A DNA stretch of 13,516 nt from Planctomycetota bacterium (GCA_021809365.1 JAKBAC010000092.1:1-13516), one strand, 5' to 3'; counted from the stretch's first letter, positions 1-7,102 are shown. The notes: generated by a model from the sequence alone, not told the origin. Translations and numbers: made by a program.

Positions 1-2
1 AA

Positions 3-77
3 CGCGTACGGCAGATACAAAACCGTGCGTTGGAAAAATTGCGTTCAACCCTTGATGACCGCATTTTGACCCGTTGA
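3..77 (+). CDS. 3' end of a sigma-70-family RNA polymerase sigma factor (partial)
   Basis: The window opens inside a reading frame of 24 codons that ends with TGA at 75-77. Its peptide begins RVRQIQNRALEKLR, which matches the end of sigma region 4.2, the helix-turn-helix that reads the -35 promoter element; the family pattern is (R/K)ERVRQI..(R/K)AL.KLR. The two bases before the first full codon are AA, which fits the expected Glu of RERVRQI. The tail after the motif is ten residues, ending LTR, a normal place for a group 1 or group 2 sigma factor to stop. Which class it is cannot be decided from this fragment. The gene runs toward the vsr remnant, with 12 bases between the two stop codons. 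Recognition of the family is confident; the specific sigma is not named. Confidence 0.82.
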   Translation, partial: RVRQIQNRALEKLRSTLDDRILTR

Positions 78-89
78 CCATTCGGGGTT

Positions 90-284
90 TCAACTCTTTG
101 GACACCGGGAGCGGGCACGTAGAAATTTCCGCAGTTCGTGACACCCTTCATTGCCGCATATCAGCTGAACTTGGCACTCCCAGATAATGTTCCGGATGGG
201 CATTTCGGGCATCGTGTCGACACTCTTGACCCGCGACATAACCCTGCTTCGTTCGGCCCGGCTTAAATTATCCGTCATTGCCAA
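90..284 (-). pseudogene. vsr: Vsr-like very-short-patch-repair endonuclease, internally deleted
   Basis: This 64-codon frame starts like a Vsr protein: residues 3-31 carry the N-terminal signature R..VMSRVKS.DT.PEM.IR, which in the family leads into the nuclease core. Here it passes directly into IIWECQV (residues 33-39) and ELRKFL (50-55), which resemble the family's C-terminal WEC segment (its Cys is a structural zinc ligand) and final helix. Intact Vsr proteins are about 130-150 residues, so roughly half is missing. The lost part includes the GKPD catalytic Asp and the HGCFWHGH-like region. The frame stays open across the junction, so it looks like an in-frame deletion, not a frameshift. 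Vsr normally nicks T:G mismatches left by deamination of 5-methylcytosine and often sits beside C5-methyltransferase genes, as here. A catalytic role is not expected. The start could also be the ATG at 278. Confidence 0.6.
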
Positions 285-306
285 CCCATCCTGTTTCGAT
301 CATTAT
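278..306 (+). promoter_or_regulatory. Possible sigma-70 promoter for the Eco29kI-like endonuclease
   Basis: TTGCCA at 278-283 and CATTAT at 301-306 are separated by 17 bases. Transcription would begin near 313-314, which is the A of the ATG proposed as the endonuclease start, giving a leaderless or nearly leaderless transcript. There is no Shine-Dalgarno sequence before that ATG, which fits. The -35 element overlaps the first codons of the divergent vsr remnant. Both boxes are only 4 of 6 matches or so, hence the modest confidence. Confidence 0.3.
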
Positions 307-313
307 TATCATA

Positions 314-1096
314 ATGTCGTCACCGAGAATAGATAACTTGCGCCGGCTCCTCTCCGAATTGCTTGAGGCGATCCCCGATCCGATCGCCCTTTCCAGTGAG
401 GAAATTTCTCCGCTAATCAGGCGCAAGCTTATGGAAGAAATCGGAATCGCAATCTCGCGATTGGGACTTCTTCGCGAGGCCGCTGACCCCATTCGCCTAC
501 CCACCTTTGTATTCGACCCGTCAAACCCCGAATTTGTTGGGCAACTTGTTGGTAGGACGCTCATCGAACAGCCAGCCCATCCCCTTGCCAATGTGCATAA
601 GTTCTACGGGTCGGGAGTGTACGCCCTGTATTATCACGGCGCTTTTGCCGCATACCGGCCTGTCTCGGCAAAGACAACGCCGATCTATGTCGGTAAGGCC
701 GATCCGCCGACGCCGGATGCGAAAAATGCGAAGGAGCAGGGGACGAAGCTATGGACGAGATTGACTGAACACGCCAAAAGCGTTCGCTTGGCGGGTAATT
801 TAGACATTAACGACTTTCGGTGCCGTTATTTGGTGGTCCAAAGCGGGTGGCAGAGGTCGGCGGAGGATTACCTCATCCACCGTTTTACCCCCATTTGGAA
901 TCAGTCCACATGTTACGGTTTTGGCAAACATGGCGACGATCCGTCCACACGCGCAAATACCCGTTCACCTTGGGATACTCTTCATTCGGGGCGGCCGTGG
1001 GCGACACGTTCTGGAAATAAGGTGAATCCGCTGACCTCCGGACAGGTCATGGAGGGGATTGCCGACCACTACCGCCGGCATCCGCCAGAAGCCTGA
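314..1096 (+). CDS. Eco29kI-family type II restriction endonuclease (GIY-YIG nuclease)
   Basis: This 260-residue protein has the GIY-YIG nuclease layout of the Eco29kI family. The GVYALYY segment holds the first Tyr (about residue 103) and PIYVGKA the second (125). TRLTEH supplies the catalytic Arg (149) and His (153), AEDYLIHRF the metal-binding Glu (184) and PIWN the Asn (196). The four-residue Arg-His and twelve-residue Glu-Asn spacings match Eco29kI as I know it. A conserved tail with GFGKHGDDP and RSPWDTLHSGRPWA follows. Eco29kI cleaves CCGCGG, and the same site is plausible but unproven here. The frame stays open back to a TTG at 278. I prefer the ATG at 314 because the extra residues are low-complexity and overlap the divergent vsr start. 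The 3' end overlaps the convergent methyltransferase gene by 50 bases, so the pair forms a compact R-M system without an evident controller gene. Confidence 0.88.
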   Translation: MSSPRIDNLRRLLSELLEAIPDPIALSSEEISPLIRRKLMEEIGIAISRLGLLREAADPIRLPTFVFDPSNPEFVGQLVGRTLIEQPAHPLANVHKFYGSGVYALYYHGAFAAYRPVSAKTTPIYVGKADPPTPDAKNAKEQGTKLWTRLTEHAKSVRLAGNLDINDFRCRYLVVQSGWQRSAEDYLIHRFTPIWNQSTCYGFGKHGDDPSTRANTRSPWDTLHSGRPWATRSGNKVNPLTSGQVMEGIADHYRRHPPEA

Positions 1097-2300
1097 TCGC
1101 CGCCGCGTCAGCCCATTGGTCGGACAACTGCGCAGCCGGGCTAAGTACCTCACGGAGTCTTTTGGCAACCACCTCCCCGAGCAAGGCGGGCACCGCGTTA
1201 CCAAGTTGCCGCATACTTTCGGTCCAAGAGCCTTCGAATCCCCAATTGTCCGGGAATGTCTGGAGCCTGGCGCATTCCCTTACCGTCAGGTATCGGATTC
1301 CGCCGCCATCCATCCGGACGGTGTTTTCCCCTCCTGGTACGCCGTGGTCACCCGCCTTTAACGCCTTCGCCGGTTCATCCATCGAACTGCCATCGTGGCC
1401 TGCATAACTCCGCGCACCGGGATTTTGGAAATGGTTCTTGAACTTACGGCTGCTCTCCCCCGGAGCCAAAACAGGCAGATCAGCGATGGCATCGCGAACG
1501 GTGCGCCAGGGATTTCCGAGCATTCCCGGCACTAATCCGCCAAGCGAATTTACCCTCCGGCGAATCGCTGGTGTGATGGCTTGGCGGGCAGCCTTTGCGA
1601 TTTCGTGCCGCTCCCAATATTTGCCTGTTACCCATTTATCGTAAAGCAGCGCGTCCTCGCTGTGGGTCGCATGGGGAAATGAGAACTCTACTCCCAAATC
1701 TGATCGAATGCCCACAATAAAGACTCTGTGCCGATGTTGGGGAACGCCGAAATCCGCCGCGTCCACAAGCCTGAAAACCACATGATACCGCAGGCCCGAA
1801 AAGCGCCCTTTTGTCGCCTGCTTTTCCAGTCTGGCCAAATGGTCAACCCATTCCTCATCGCCCTTCGGTACCAACGTCGGGAATGTCAATTGTTTGATTA
1901 TATAGGAGTAATAGTTTGCGAAGTTCCGCCGCAACAGGCCCCTCACATTCTCAAAGATGAACGCCTTTGGCGCTATTTCCCGCACGGAGCGAATGGCCTG
2001 TGGAAACATATTGCGGCGGTCGGCGGCACCGAGGTGTTTGCCGCCGAGCGAAAATGGTTGGCATGGTGGCCCACCAATAACTACGTCAACCTTCCCTCCA
2101 TGCCGGGAAAAGTCATATTCCCGCACGTCTTGTTCAAGGATATTCCAGTCCCTTGCCGGCGCAACGTGGTCAGCCTTGTTTCGCCGCAAAGTGGCGCACG
2201 CGAAGCGGTCGAAATCAATCACGGATTCATGCTCGAACCCCGCATGCGCTGCGCCTATCGCAAGTCCACCGGCTCCGACGAATAATTCAATTGAACGCAA
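1047..2300 (-). CDS. DNA (cytosine-5-)-methyltransferase, modification subunit
   Basis: A C5-cytosine methyltransferase that moves a methyl group from S-adenosylmethionine to cytosine and so protects DNA from the neighbouring endonuclease. From the TTG at 2300 it is 417 residues. Motif I is FVGAGGLAIG (7-16, SAM binding). Motif IV is GGPPCQPFS with nucleophile Cys80. Motif VI is ENV (117-119), motif VIII is PQHRHRVFIVG (187-197), motif IX is LTVRECARLQTFPD (338-351) and motif X is RQLGNAVP (364-371). The target-recognition region lies between VIII and IX. The frame is open up to 2708, but those codons overlap hpnE and look non-genic. The TTG has an AAAGGGGAG Shine-Dalgarno six bases upstream and places motif I at the N-terminus, as is usual. 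An ATG at 2411 is the alternative start (454 residues). The stop lies inside the 3' end of the endonuclease gene. Confidence 0.93.
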   Translation of the reverse strand: MRSIELFVGAGGLAIGAAHAGFEHESVIDFDRFACATLRRNKADHVAPARDWNILEQDVREYDFSRHGGKVDVVIGGPPCQPFSLGGKHLGAADRRNMFPQAIRSVREIAPKAFIFENVRGLLRRNFANYYSYIIKQLTFPTLVPKGDEEWVDHLARLEKQATKGRFSGLRYHVVFRLVDAADFGVPQHRHRVFIVGIRSDLGVEFSFPHATHSEDALLYDKWVTGKYWERHEIAKAARQAITPAIRRRVNSLGGLVPGMLGNPWRTVRDAIADLPVLAPGESSRKFKNHFQNPGARSYAGHDGSSMDEPAKALKAGDHGVPGGENTVRMDGGGIRYLTVRECARLQTFPDNWGFEGSWTESMRQLGNAVPALLGEVVAKRLREVLSPAAQLSDQWADAAAIRLLADAGGSGRQSPP

Positions 2301-2327
2301 CGAACGCTCCCCTTTAACTAGATAAGT

Positions 2328-2356
2328 ATTAAACCCGGTTGTTGCGGAACGTGCAA
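2328..2356 (-). promoter_or_regulatory. Possible methyltransferase promoter
   Basis: Read on the minus strand, TTGCAC (2351-2356) is followed after 17 bases by TTTAAT (2328-2333); TAATAC at 2326-2331 gives a 19-base spacer instead. Transcription would begin about 20 bases before the TTG start at 2300, leaving room for the AAAGGGGAG ribosome site at 2307-2315. A short inverted repeat, GTTGC (2341-2345) and GCAAC (2353-2357), overlaps the -35 box. The position supports the TTG start over the ATG at 2411. Confidence 0.35.
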
Positions 2357-2359
2357 CCC

Positions 2360-2386
2360 GCCGGCATCGCCGTGCCGGCATCGCCG
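2360..2386. repeat. 13-bp tandem direct repeat in the methyltransferase leader
   Basis: GCCGGCATCGCCG occurs at 2360-2372 and again at 2374-2386, one base apart, in the gap between hpnE and the methyltransferase gene. Function is unknown. It lies just upstream of the proposed promoter, so it could bind a regulator or simply be a duplication. Confidence 0.6.
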
Positions 2387-2424
2387 CGACGAAACCCTTA
2401 GGCTTCGCCATCGATTGCGCATGC

Positions 2425-3861
2425 TTACGGGCGTTTTTGTTCCAGCAACCGGGCGGGCCATTGGGTTGGCAGATCGGGGACGATAAAGGTTTTGCTTTTT
2501 TCTCCATCAACCGCGCTGGGAATTTTGCGTGTGACGGCCTCCGCGGCAAGATAGCCGCTGCGAACAGCGCCTTCCATGGTGGCCGGCCAATTGGTTTTTG
2601 TGTAGTCGCCTGCGAGGAATAAATTTCCAATGCCGCCCGGGGGTGGCTCCTGCGCCGGTCGCCACGCATCGCAGCCGGGCAGGGGGGAAAAGGTAGCGCG
2701 TTTTTCAATGACTATTTTTTGTCGCAGCAGGCGGGCCGAAGAATCAGGAAACAACTGTTGAATCTGCTGTTGGAATAATTCCGCGCACTGTTCTCGGGGC
2801 TTATCCACCCACTGCCGCGCCGCGCTGATCACGCCGTGGAGAATTTTCCCTTCCGCATCTTTCCGAAACAGCCATTGCAGCGGCCCTTCAAATAACGCGG
2901 CATGGGATAACCTCATCACCGGCTTATCAAACCAGAGATGCGCCCCCAATATCGGCACGGATTCAAGTTTGTCCAGATGCGCGAAGCGTCCATCCGCAGT
3001 CCGCAGTTGTTCCGGAATCCATCGTTGTACCGCGTGATAATTGGTGGCCAGAATCACAGCATCGGCGGCGAGCATTTCACCGGTGTGCAGCATGACCCCT
3101 GTCGCCCGGCCCCCGGCAAAAACAATTTCCGAAACCCGCGTACCCAGGCGCACATCCGCGCAGGGCCGATGGGAATACAGTTCCTCCAGGGCACACCCCG
3201 GCAGGCCCACCACATAACCATGCTGGTTCATCAGCATGGCATCCTGAAAAACTTCTATCGCATATTTGCTGCTGGCTTGGCGCGTTTCTTCGTTTAGCGC
3301 ACTGATTAACACCGGATCATAAAACCGCTGAATCACGCGGTCGCTTTGCCGGTGCTCCGTCAGCCATTGGCCAAAGGCCTGCCCCTCCAGCTTTTCCCGC
3401 CCGGACTTTCCCATGCGCAGCATCGCCAGCATGGCGGTTATGACTTGCCGTCGCTCCGGAAGGGTCAACGCGCTAAATCCCAGCATGGCCGGACCCAGAT
3501 GCAAAGGTGCCGGCAGACCCGAAACGCCCCAAAGATCAAATTGCCGGCCGGCTGCATCCAGAAAATGCACGCGACGATAATACTCAATGCGGTCCGCGAC
3601 ATTCAGACGTTTATATAAATCCTGCAAATTCGTGCAGCAGCCCAGCAGCACATGCTGGCAGTTATCCAGGAGTTGATCGCTTTCCGGGTCTTCAAAGGAA
3701 CTGGCCCGGCCTCCAAGTTCCCGCCGCGCTTCTAATAATGTCACGCGATAACCGCAGGAATCAGCCGCCGCCGCCGCGGCTATGCCCGCTAACCCGCCGC
3801 CGACAACAACGACGCGTGGTCCGGCGTTCTGACTTCCATGTTGAGGATTATTTACCGACAA
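2425..3861 (-). CDS. hpnE: Hydroxysqualene dehydroxylase, FAD-dependent
   Basis: HpnE performs the last step of the three-enzyme bacterial route to squalene, reductively removing the hydroxyl group of hydroxysqualene. The 478-residue protein has an N-terminal Rossmann FAD-binding segment: GGGLAG at 21-26 within RVVVVGGGLAG, with the ribose-binding Glu in LLEAR (44). DNCQHVLLGCCTNL (66-79) is characteristic of HpnE. The C-terminal flavin motif is NLFLAGDYTKTNWP followed by MEGAVRSG (413-436). Length and layout match the squalene-associated amine-oxidase-like desaturase family. The start is a TTG at 3861 with weak GGGA upstream; no in-frame ATG lies near the Rossmann motif. Six consecutive Ala codons (GCC/GCG) follow the glycine loop. 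The gene lies 68 bases after hpnD on the same strand, so it is probably the last gene of the hpnCDE operon. Confidence 0.93.
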   Translation of the reverse strand: MSVNNPQHGSQNAGPRVVVVGGGLAGIAAAAAADSCGYRVTLLEARRELGGRASSFEDPESDQLLDNCQHVLLGCCTNLQDLYKRLNVADRIEYYRRVHFLDAAGRQFDLWGVSGLPAPLHLGPAMLGFSALTLPERRQVITAMLAMLRMGKSGREKLEGQAFGQWLTEHRQSDRVIQRFYDPVLISALNEETRQASSKYAIEVFQDAMLMNQHGYVVGLPGCALEELYSHRPCADVRLGTRVSEIVFAGGRATGVMLHTGEMLAADAVILATNYHAVQRWIPEQLRTADGRFAHLDKLESVPILGAHLWFDKPVMRLSHAALFEGPLQWLFRKDAEGKILHGVISAARQWVDKPREQCAELFQQQIQQLFPDSSARLLRQKIVIEKRATFSPLPGCDAWRPAQEPPPGGIGNLFLAGDYTKTNWPATMEGAVRSGYLAAEAVTRKIPSAVDGEKSKTFIVPDLPTQWPARLLEQKRP

Positions 3862-3929
3862 AATTTTATCCCGTTCACGTTGTTAAAAAAGCTGTTGGCC
3901 GCACCTCGGCTTGTGCTATGGCACCGCCC

Positions 3930-4838
3930 CTATTTTCCCGCGCTGCGGCACCGCAGGGCAATCCAGGTTTTTGCCACTGCGCCAAGGCGCACGCGGCCAC
4001 GCAGCACCTGCTTCGGATGACGTGCGATCTTGCGCAAAATGCCATGATAAATCGCGGTCATCGCGGTCAACGCCGCGACATTTCCCGGCGTAATCCGCTG
4101 GTCCAGCGGTGCAGATCGGACAAATAACCGCTCCGCAAACTCAATATGGTGCTGCATCAGCGCCTGAAAGCCTTCAGTAGCTTTTCCGCCCGTCAGATCA
4201 TCGCCGCTTACGCCGCAGCGCAACATCTGCTGTTGCGGAAAATAAATGCGGCTTCTACCCGCATCTTCCTTCACATCCCGCAGAATATTGGTTAATTGAA
4301 ATGCGATGCCCCGATCCACCGCCAAAGCTACTGTCTCCGCACCGCCGGTAAAACCCCATATATGAATACTGGCCACGCCCACCACCCCGGCTACGCGATA
4401 ACAATACTGCTGCAGATCGGCATCCTTTTCCGGCTGATGGAATTCCAGATCCTGCTGTTGGCCGTCGATCATGTCATCAAAAAGCGCGGGGGGAATCGCG
4501 TGACGATGCACACACTGCGTAAAGGCGGCCCATCCCGGCCACGCAGGGCTTTCCATCGCGGGTAAGGCCTGCCCGGCAATCGCCGCATGGGTTAGCGCAC
4601 GGAATTGATTCAGCAGTTCCCGGCGTTGCGCTAATGGCAGATCAGCCGAATCATCCGCCAGATCATCCGCCCGTCGCATCCACGCATACAGCGCAAACAT
4701 GCTGGACTTGGCCGGTTCCGGCAGCAGGCGTAAGCCGTAATAAAAGTTTCGCGCCTGCTGCTGCGTTACCTGGCGGCAATAGTCGCGTGAGGCCTGGAAA
4801 TCCGGCGACGCTGCGGCACTAAGCACGGAGGTGCTCAT
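3930..4838 (-). CDS. hpnD: Presqualene diphosphate synthase
   Basis: HpnD joins two farnesyl diphosphate molecules head to head into presqualene diphosphate. The 302-residue protein belongs to the trans-isoprenyl diphosphate synthase (squalene/phytoene synthase) family. Its first Asp-rich motif is RADDLADD (56-63) after FALYAWMR. The second is NILRDVKED (184-192), followed by RIYFP (197-201). Both motifs bind the magnesium ions that hold the diphosphates. The start codon overlaps the hpnC stop in an ATGA at 4835-4838 and is preceded by a strong GGAGG six bases upstream, so translation is probably coupled. Assignment as HpnD and not HpnC rests on gene order and on the DVKED/RIYFP motif, which is typical of HpnD. 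The C-terminal tail is rich in basic residues. No sign of damage. Confidence 0.93.
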   Translation of the reverse strand: MSTSVLSAAASPDFQASRDYCRQVTQQQARNFYYGLRLLPEPAKSSMFALYAWMRRADDLADDSADLPLAQRRELLNQFRALTHAAIAGQALPAMESPAWPGWAAFTQCVHRHAIPPALFDDMIDGQQQDLEFHQPEKDADLQQYCYRVAGVVGVASIHIWGFTGGAETVALAVDRGIAFQLTNILRDVKEDAGRSRIYFPQQQMLRCGVSGDDLTGGKATEGFQALMQHHIEFAERLFVRSAPLDQRITPGNVAALTAMTAIYHGILRKIARHPKQVLRGRVRLGAVAKTWIALRCRSAGK

Positions 4839-5830
4839 CGTGTGCCTCCGGAAAAGACCGCCAGTGCCCCTGCCGCAACCGCCCGTACCATCAGGCTAAG
4901 TTTTTGCGTTTTGCCCAGCGCCGGGCGACGCGAGAGCGTATCATAATTTTGCCCACGAATGGCCGCTAGAACTGCTTGGCCGCCCCGGCTGAAAAGAGAA
5001 ATCTGCGAACGCAGTTGCCGATGAATCAGCGGCAAAAGAGCCAGGCCTTCATCAAACATCCCCTGGCAGCGATCCACCTCAAATTTCAGCAGCGCGCGGT
5101 AATGATCATCGCAGCGTCCGTCACGAATCTGTTGTTCATCCACATTAAATTTACGCATGGAGTCGGCGGGCAGATAAATGCGATCACGCTCGAGAATATC
5201 TCGGCGTACATCCTGCCAGAAATTGGCCAACTGCAACGCCGTGCAGGTTTTATCTGATAACATCTGCCGCTGCGGGTCGCGGTATCCCGCCAGATACAAG
5301 ACCAGGCGGCCCACAGGATCGGCGCTTCGGGTGCAGTAATCCGCCACCTGAGAAAAGTTTTCGTAACGGTTTATTCGCTGATCCTGTTCAAAAGCGCTGA
5401 TTAAATCCAGAAAGGGCTGCCGGGGAATATCATGTCGGTTAATGGTTTCAGATAAAGCGGTGAAAACCGCGGTTTGGGTTTTTCCGCTGTAACACGCCTC
5501 GGTCTGTCGCCGGAAATCCGCCAAATATTGTAGCGCCAGTTCCGTATCGCCAACTTCATCCCCCAGATCATCGGCAGTGCGGCAAAAAGCATAAATATTG
5601 CAGAAATCCTGGCGCAGGGCCTTGGGCACCAGATGCGAAACCACGGTAAAGTTTTCATAATGTTCATGCGCCAGCCGCCAGGTATAGCGCCGCGCTTCGG
5701 CAACATCGGTCATGGGTGCAAAGGCCCAATGCACGGTGGCGGGGGGGGGGCTGGAGGCTTCAATGGTCATACCCTGTATATCTCGTAATGTGGACTGTAA
5801 CGCGGCAACTGAAATAATTCCATCCTTCAT
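4835..5830 (-). CDS. hpnC: Hydroxysqualene synthase
   Basis: HpnC converts presqualene diphosphate to hydroxysqualene, the substrate of HpnE. From the ATG at 5830 the protein is 331 residues. It has the squalene/phytoene synthase fold motifs YAFCRTADDLGDE (80-92) and FWQDVRRD (204-211), then RIYLP (217-221). HYENFTVVSHLVP (57-69) is the usual HpnC start of homology. The first 50 residues are not conserved in type and include three consecutive Pro codons (28-30) made by a run of ten C on the coding strand (5741-5750). An in-frame TTG lies at 5839, and ATGs at 5770 and 5713. The last would still give the whole catalytic domain and lies after the C run. GGA four bases before 5830 is a modest ribosome site. 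First gene of hpnCDE, divergent from ispH. Confidence 0.92.
   Translation of the reverse strand: MKDGIISVAALQSTLRDIQGMTIEASSPPPATVHWAFAPMTDVAEARRYTWRLAHEHYENFTVVSHLVPKALRQDFCNIYAFCRTADDLGDEVGDTELALQYLADFRRQTEACYSGKTQTAVFTALSETINRHDIPRQPFLDLISAFEQDQRINRYENFSQVADYCTRSADPVGRLVLYLAGYRDPQRQMLSDKTCTALQLANFWQDVRRDILERDRIYLPADSMRKFNVDEQQIRDGRCDDHYRALLKFEVDRCQGMFDEGLALLPLIHRQLRSQISLFSRGGQAVLAAIRGQNYDTLSRRPALGKTQKLSLMVRAVAAGALAVFSGGTR
5741..5750. repeat. Homopolymeric G10 tract (C10 in hpnC coding strand)
   Basis: Ten consecutive G on the plus strand, inside the 5' coding part of hpnC. Loss of one base moves upstream-initiated translation into a frame that stops at a TGA overlapping the ATG at 5713 (ATGA). 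Gain of one base gives a stop some 30 codons later. Such tracts are classic slipped-strand mutation sites, so this is a possible contingency locus. Sequencing error in a homopolymer is the main alternative. Confidence 0.95.
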
Positions 5831-6049
5831 GTTCCACAAATGCGGAAGTCAGCCGCCTTTAGCCGGGCCGCCGAATTCGTCGGGGCATCGCCAACAAGCC
5901 CTGCTTTATGGTAATATAACCGCTCGGCGGCCTTGTTGTCCCGGACGCCAGATGTCACCTGAAGGTGGCAAGCGGGCGCTGATGATGCGCCGCGCGGACA
6001 GCAAGGCGTATTGGCCTTTGATATGGCACCATGAATTCGGAGATGCGGA
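5831..6049. promoter_or_regulatory. Divergent hpnC / ispH control region
   Basis: The 219 bases between the two divergent starts contain no gene I can support. The only A+T-rich patch is around 5906-5920. On the plus strand it holds TGGTAATAT, an extended -10 element (TAATAT at 5912-5917) with a poor -35, which could start ispH transcription about 130 bases before its ATG. Inverted half-sites CAACAAG (5892-5898) and CTTGTTG (5932-5938) flank this patch. On the minus strand the same patch reads TATATT and could serve hpnC. Confidence 0.4.
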
Positions 6050-7009
6050 ATGAAAATTATCCTTGCTAACCCGCGCGGTTTTTGCGCGGGTGTGAATATG
6101 GCCATTGAGTGCGTAGAACGGATGCTCAAACTCAAAGGCGCTCCAATTTACGTTTACCATGAAATCGTGCATAACCTGCACGTGGTGGAGCGCTTCACCC
6201 GGCAGGGCGCGGTGTTTGTCAATTCCATTGATGAAGTACCCGAAGGTTCTACGGTTGTGTACAGCGCCCATGGCGTATCACCGGAAGTGCGTAAGCGTGC
6301 CGCCGAACGGCGGTTAATTCAAGTGGATGCCACCTGCCCGCTGGTTACCAAGGTGCACAATGAGGCGATCCGTTACGCCAAGCAGAAATTTACCATTGTT
6401 CTCATTGGTCATGCGGATCATGATGAAGTCGTGGGAACGCTGGGCGAAGCGCCCGATGCCATCACCATTGTTGAAAGTGCCGCAGATGTTCATCAGTTGG
6501 AAATCCCTGATGATCACCGCGTGGCGTATCTGACGCAAACGACACTTAGCCTTGATGACGCGGCCAGAATTATTGCCGAACTGAAGAAAAAATTTCCCCG
6601 CATTCAAGCCCCTCCCAAGGATGATATCTGCTATGCCACCACCAACCGTCAGGCGGCGGTGCAAAAACTGGCTCCGGATTGCGAGCTGGTCCTGGTGGTG
6701 GGAAGCCAAAACAGTTCAAATTCCAAGCGACTGGTGGAAATGGCTGAAAACCGCGGCACCCCATCGTATCTGGTCGATGATGCTTCGCATGTGAATCATG
6801 CCTGGTTTAACGGTATTAATGTTGTCCTGATTACGGCCGGGGCGTCGGCTCCGGAAGATTTGGTCCAGGAAATTGTGGATGTGCTCAAAGTGCGGTACGG
6901 AGCCACCGTGGAATCCCGCCATGTCACCGAAGAAGACATGCACTTTGAACTGCCGCTGTCCCTGCGGAAGCTCGAACAGCAGCATACCGCCGCAGCCGTT
7001 GCGGATTGA
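6050..7009 (+). CDS. ispH: 4-hydroxy-3-methylbut-2-enyl diphosphate reductase
   Basis: IspH (LytB) is the final enzyme of the MEP pathway and reduces HMBDP to isopentenyl and dimethylallyl diphosphate in the cytoplasm with an iron-sulfur cluster. The 319-residue protein has all three cluster-ligand cysteines: Cys12 in RGFCAGV, Cys96 in DATCPLVTK and Cys194 in DDICYATTNRQ. It also has the substrate-binding His41 (EIVHN), His74 (YSAHGVSP), the GHADHDEVVGT segment with His124 and catalytic Glu126, SSNS (223-226) and GASAPE (264-269). It is full length. A GGAG seven bases before the ATG is a good ribosome site. It is divergent from hpnCDE, so C5 precursor supply and squalene formation lie back to back. 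This is functional linkage by inference. Confidence 0.97.
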   Translation: MKIILANPRGFCAGVNMAIECVERMLKLKGAPIYVYHEIVHNLHVVERFTRQGAVFVNSIDEVPEGSTVVYSAHGVSPEVRKRAAERRLIQVDATCPLVTKVHNEAIRYAKQKFTIVLIGHADHDEVVGTLGEAPDAITIVESAADVHQLEIPDDHRVAYLTQTTLSLDDAARIIAELKKKFPRIQAPPKDDICYATTNRQAAVQKLAPDCELVLVVGSQNSSNSKRLVEMAENRGTPSYLVDDASHVNHAWFNGINVVLITAGASAPEDLVQEIVDVLKVRYGATVESRHVTEEDMHFELPLSLRKLEQQHTAAAVAD

Positions 7010-7081
7010 TGCAACAGGTAAAGGCCGCCCGGTCCGAAAAAACGGAAAAGGGCACCGCCGCCGACTGAATTCGTATAAGCT

Positions 7082-7102
7082 TTATCGGCTTTGTGCCGAT
7101 AA
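7082..7102 (+). terminator. Hairpin after ispH, possible terminator
   Basis: TTATCGGC (7082-7089) and GCCGATAA (7095-7102) form a perfect eight-base-pair stem with loop TTTGT, in the 161-base gap between ispH and the transglutaminase gene. No T tract follows, so it is not a canonical intrinsic terminator. It could instead be an RNA-stability or attenuating structure. A second weak stem, CAGGGA/TCCCTG, lies at 7121-7137. Confidence 0.45.

Noticed and set aside
1728..2285. 185-codon plus-strand open frame
   Set aside because: It lies antisense to the conserved methyltransferase motifs I-VIII and has no family-like content; shadow.
3764..3779. CCG trinucleotide run in hpnE as a contingency repeat
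   Set aside because: It encodes in-frame alanines within the Rossmann helix. Length change would not shift the frame and the run is short.
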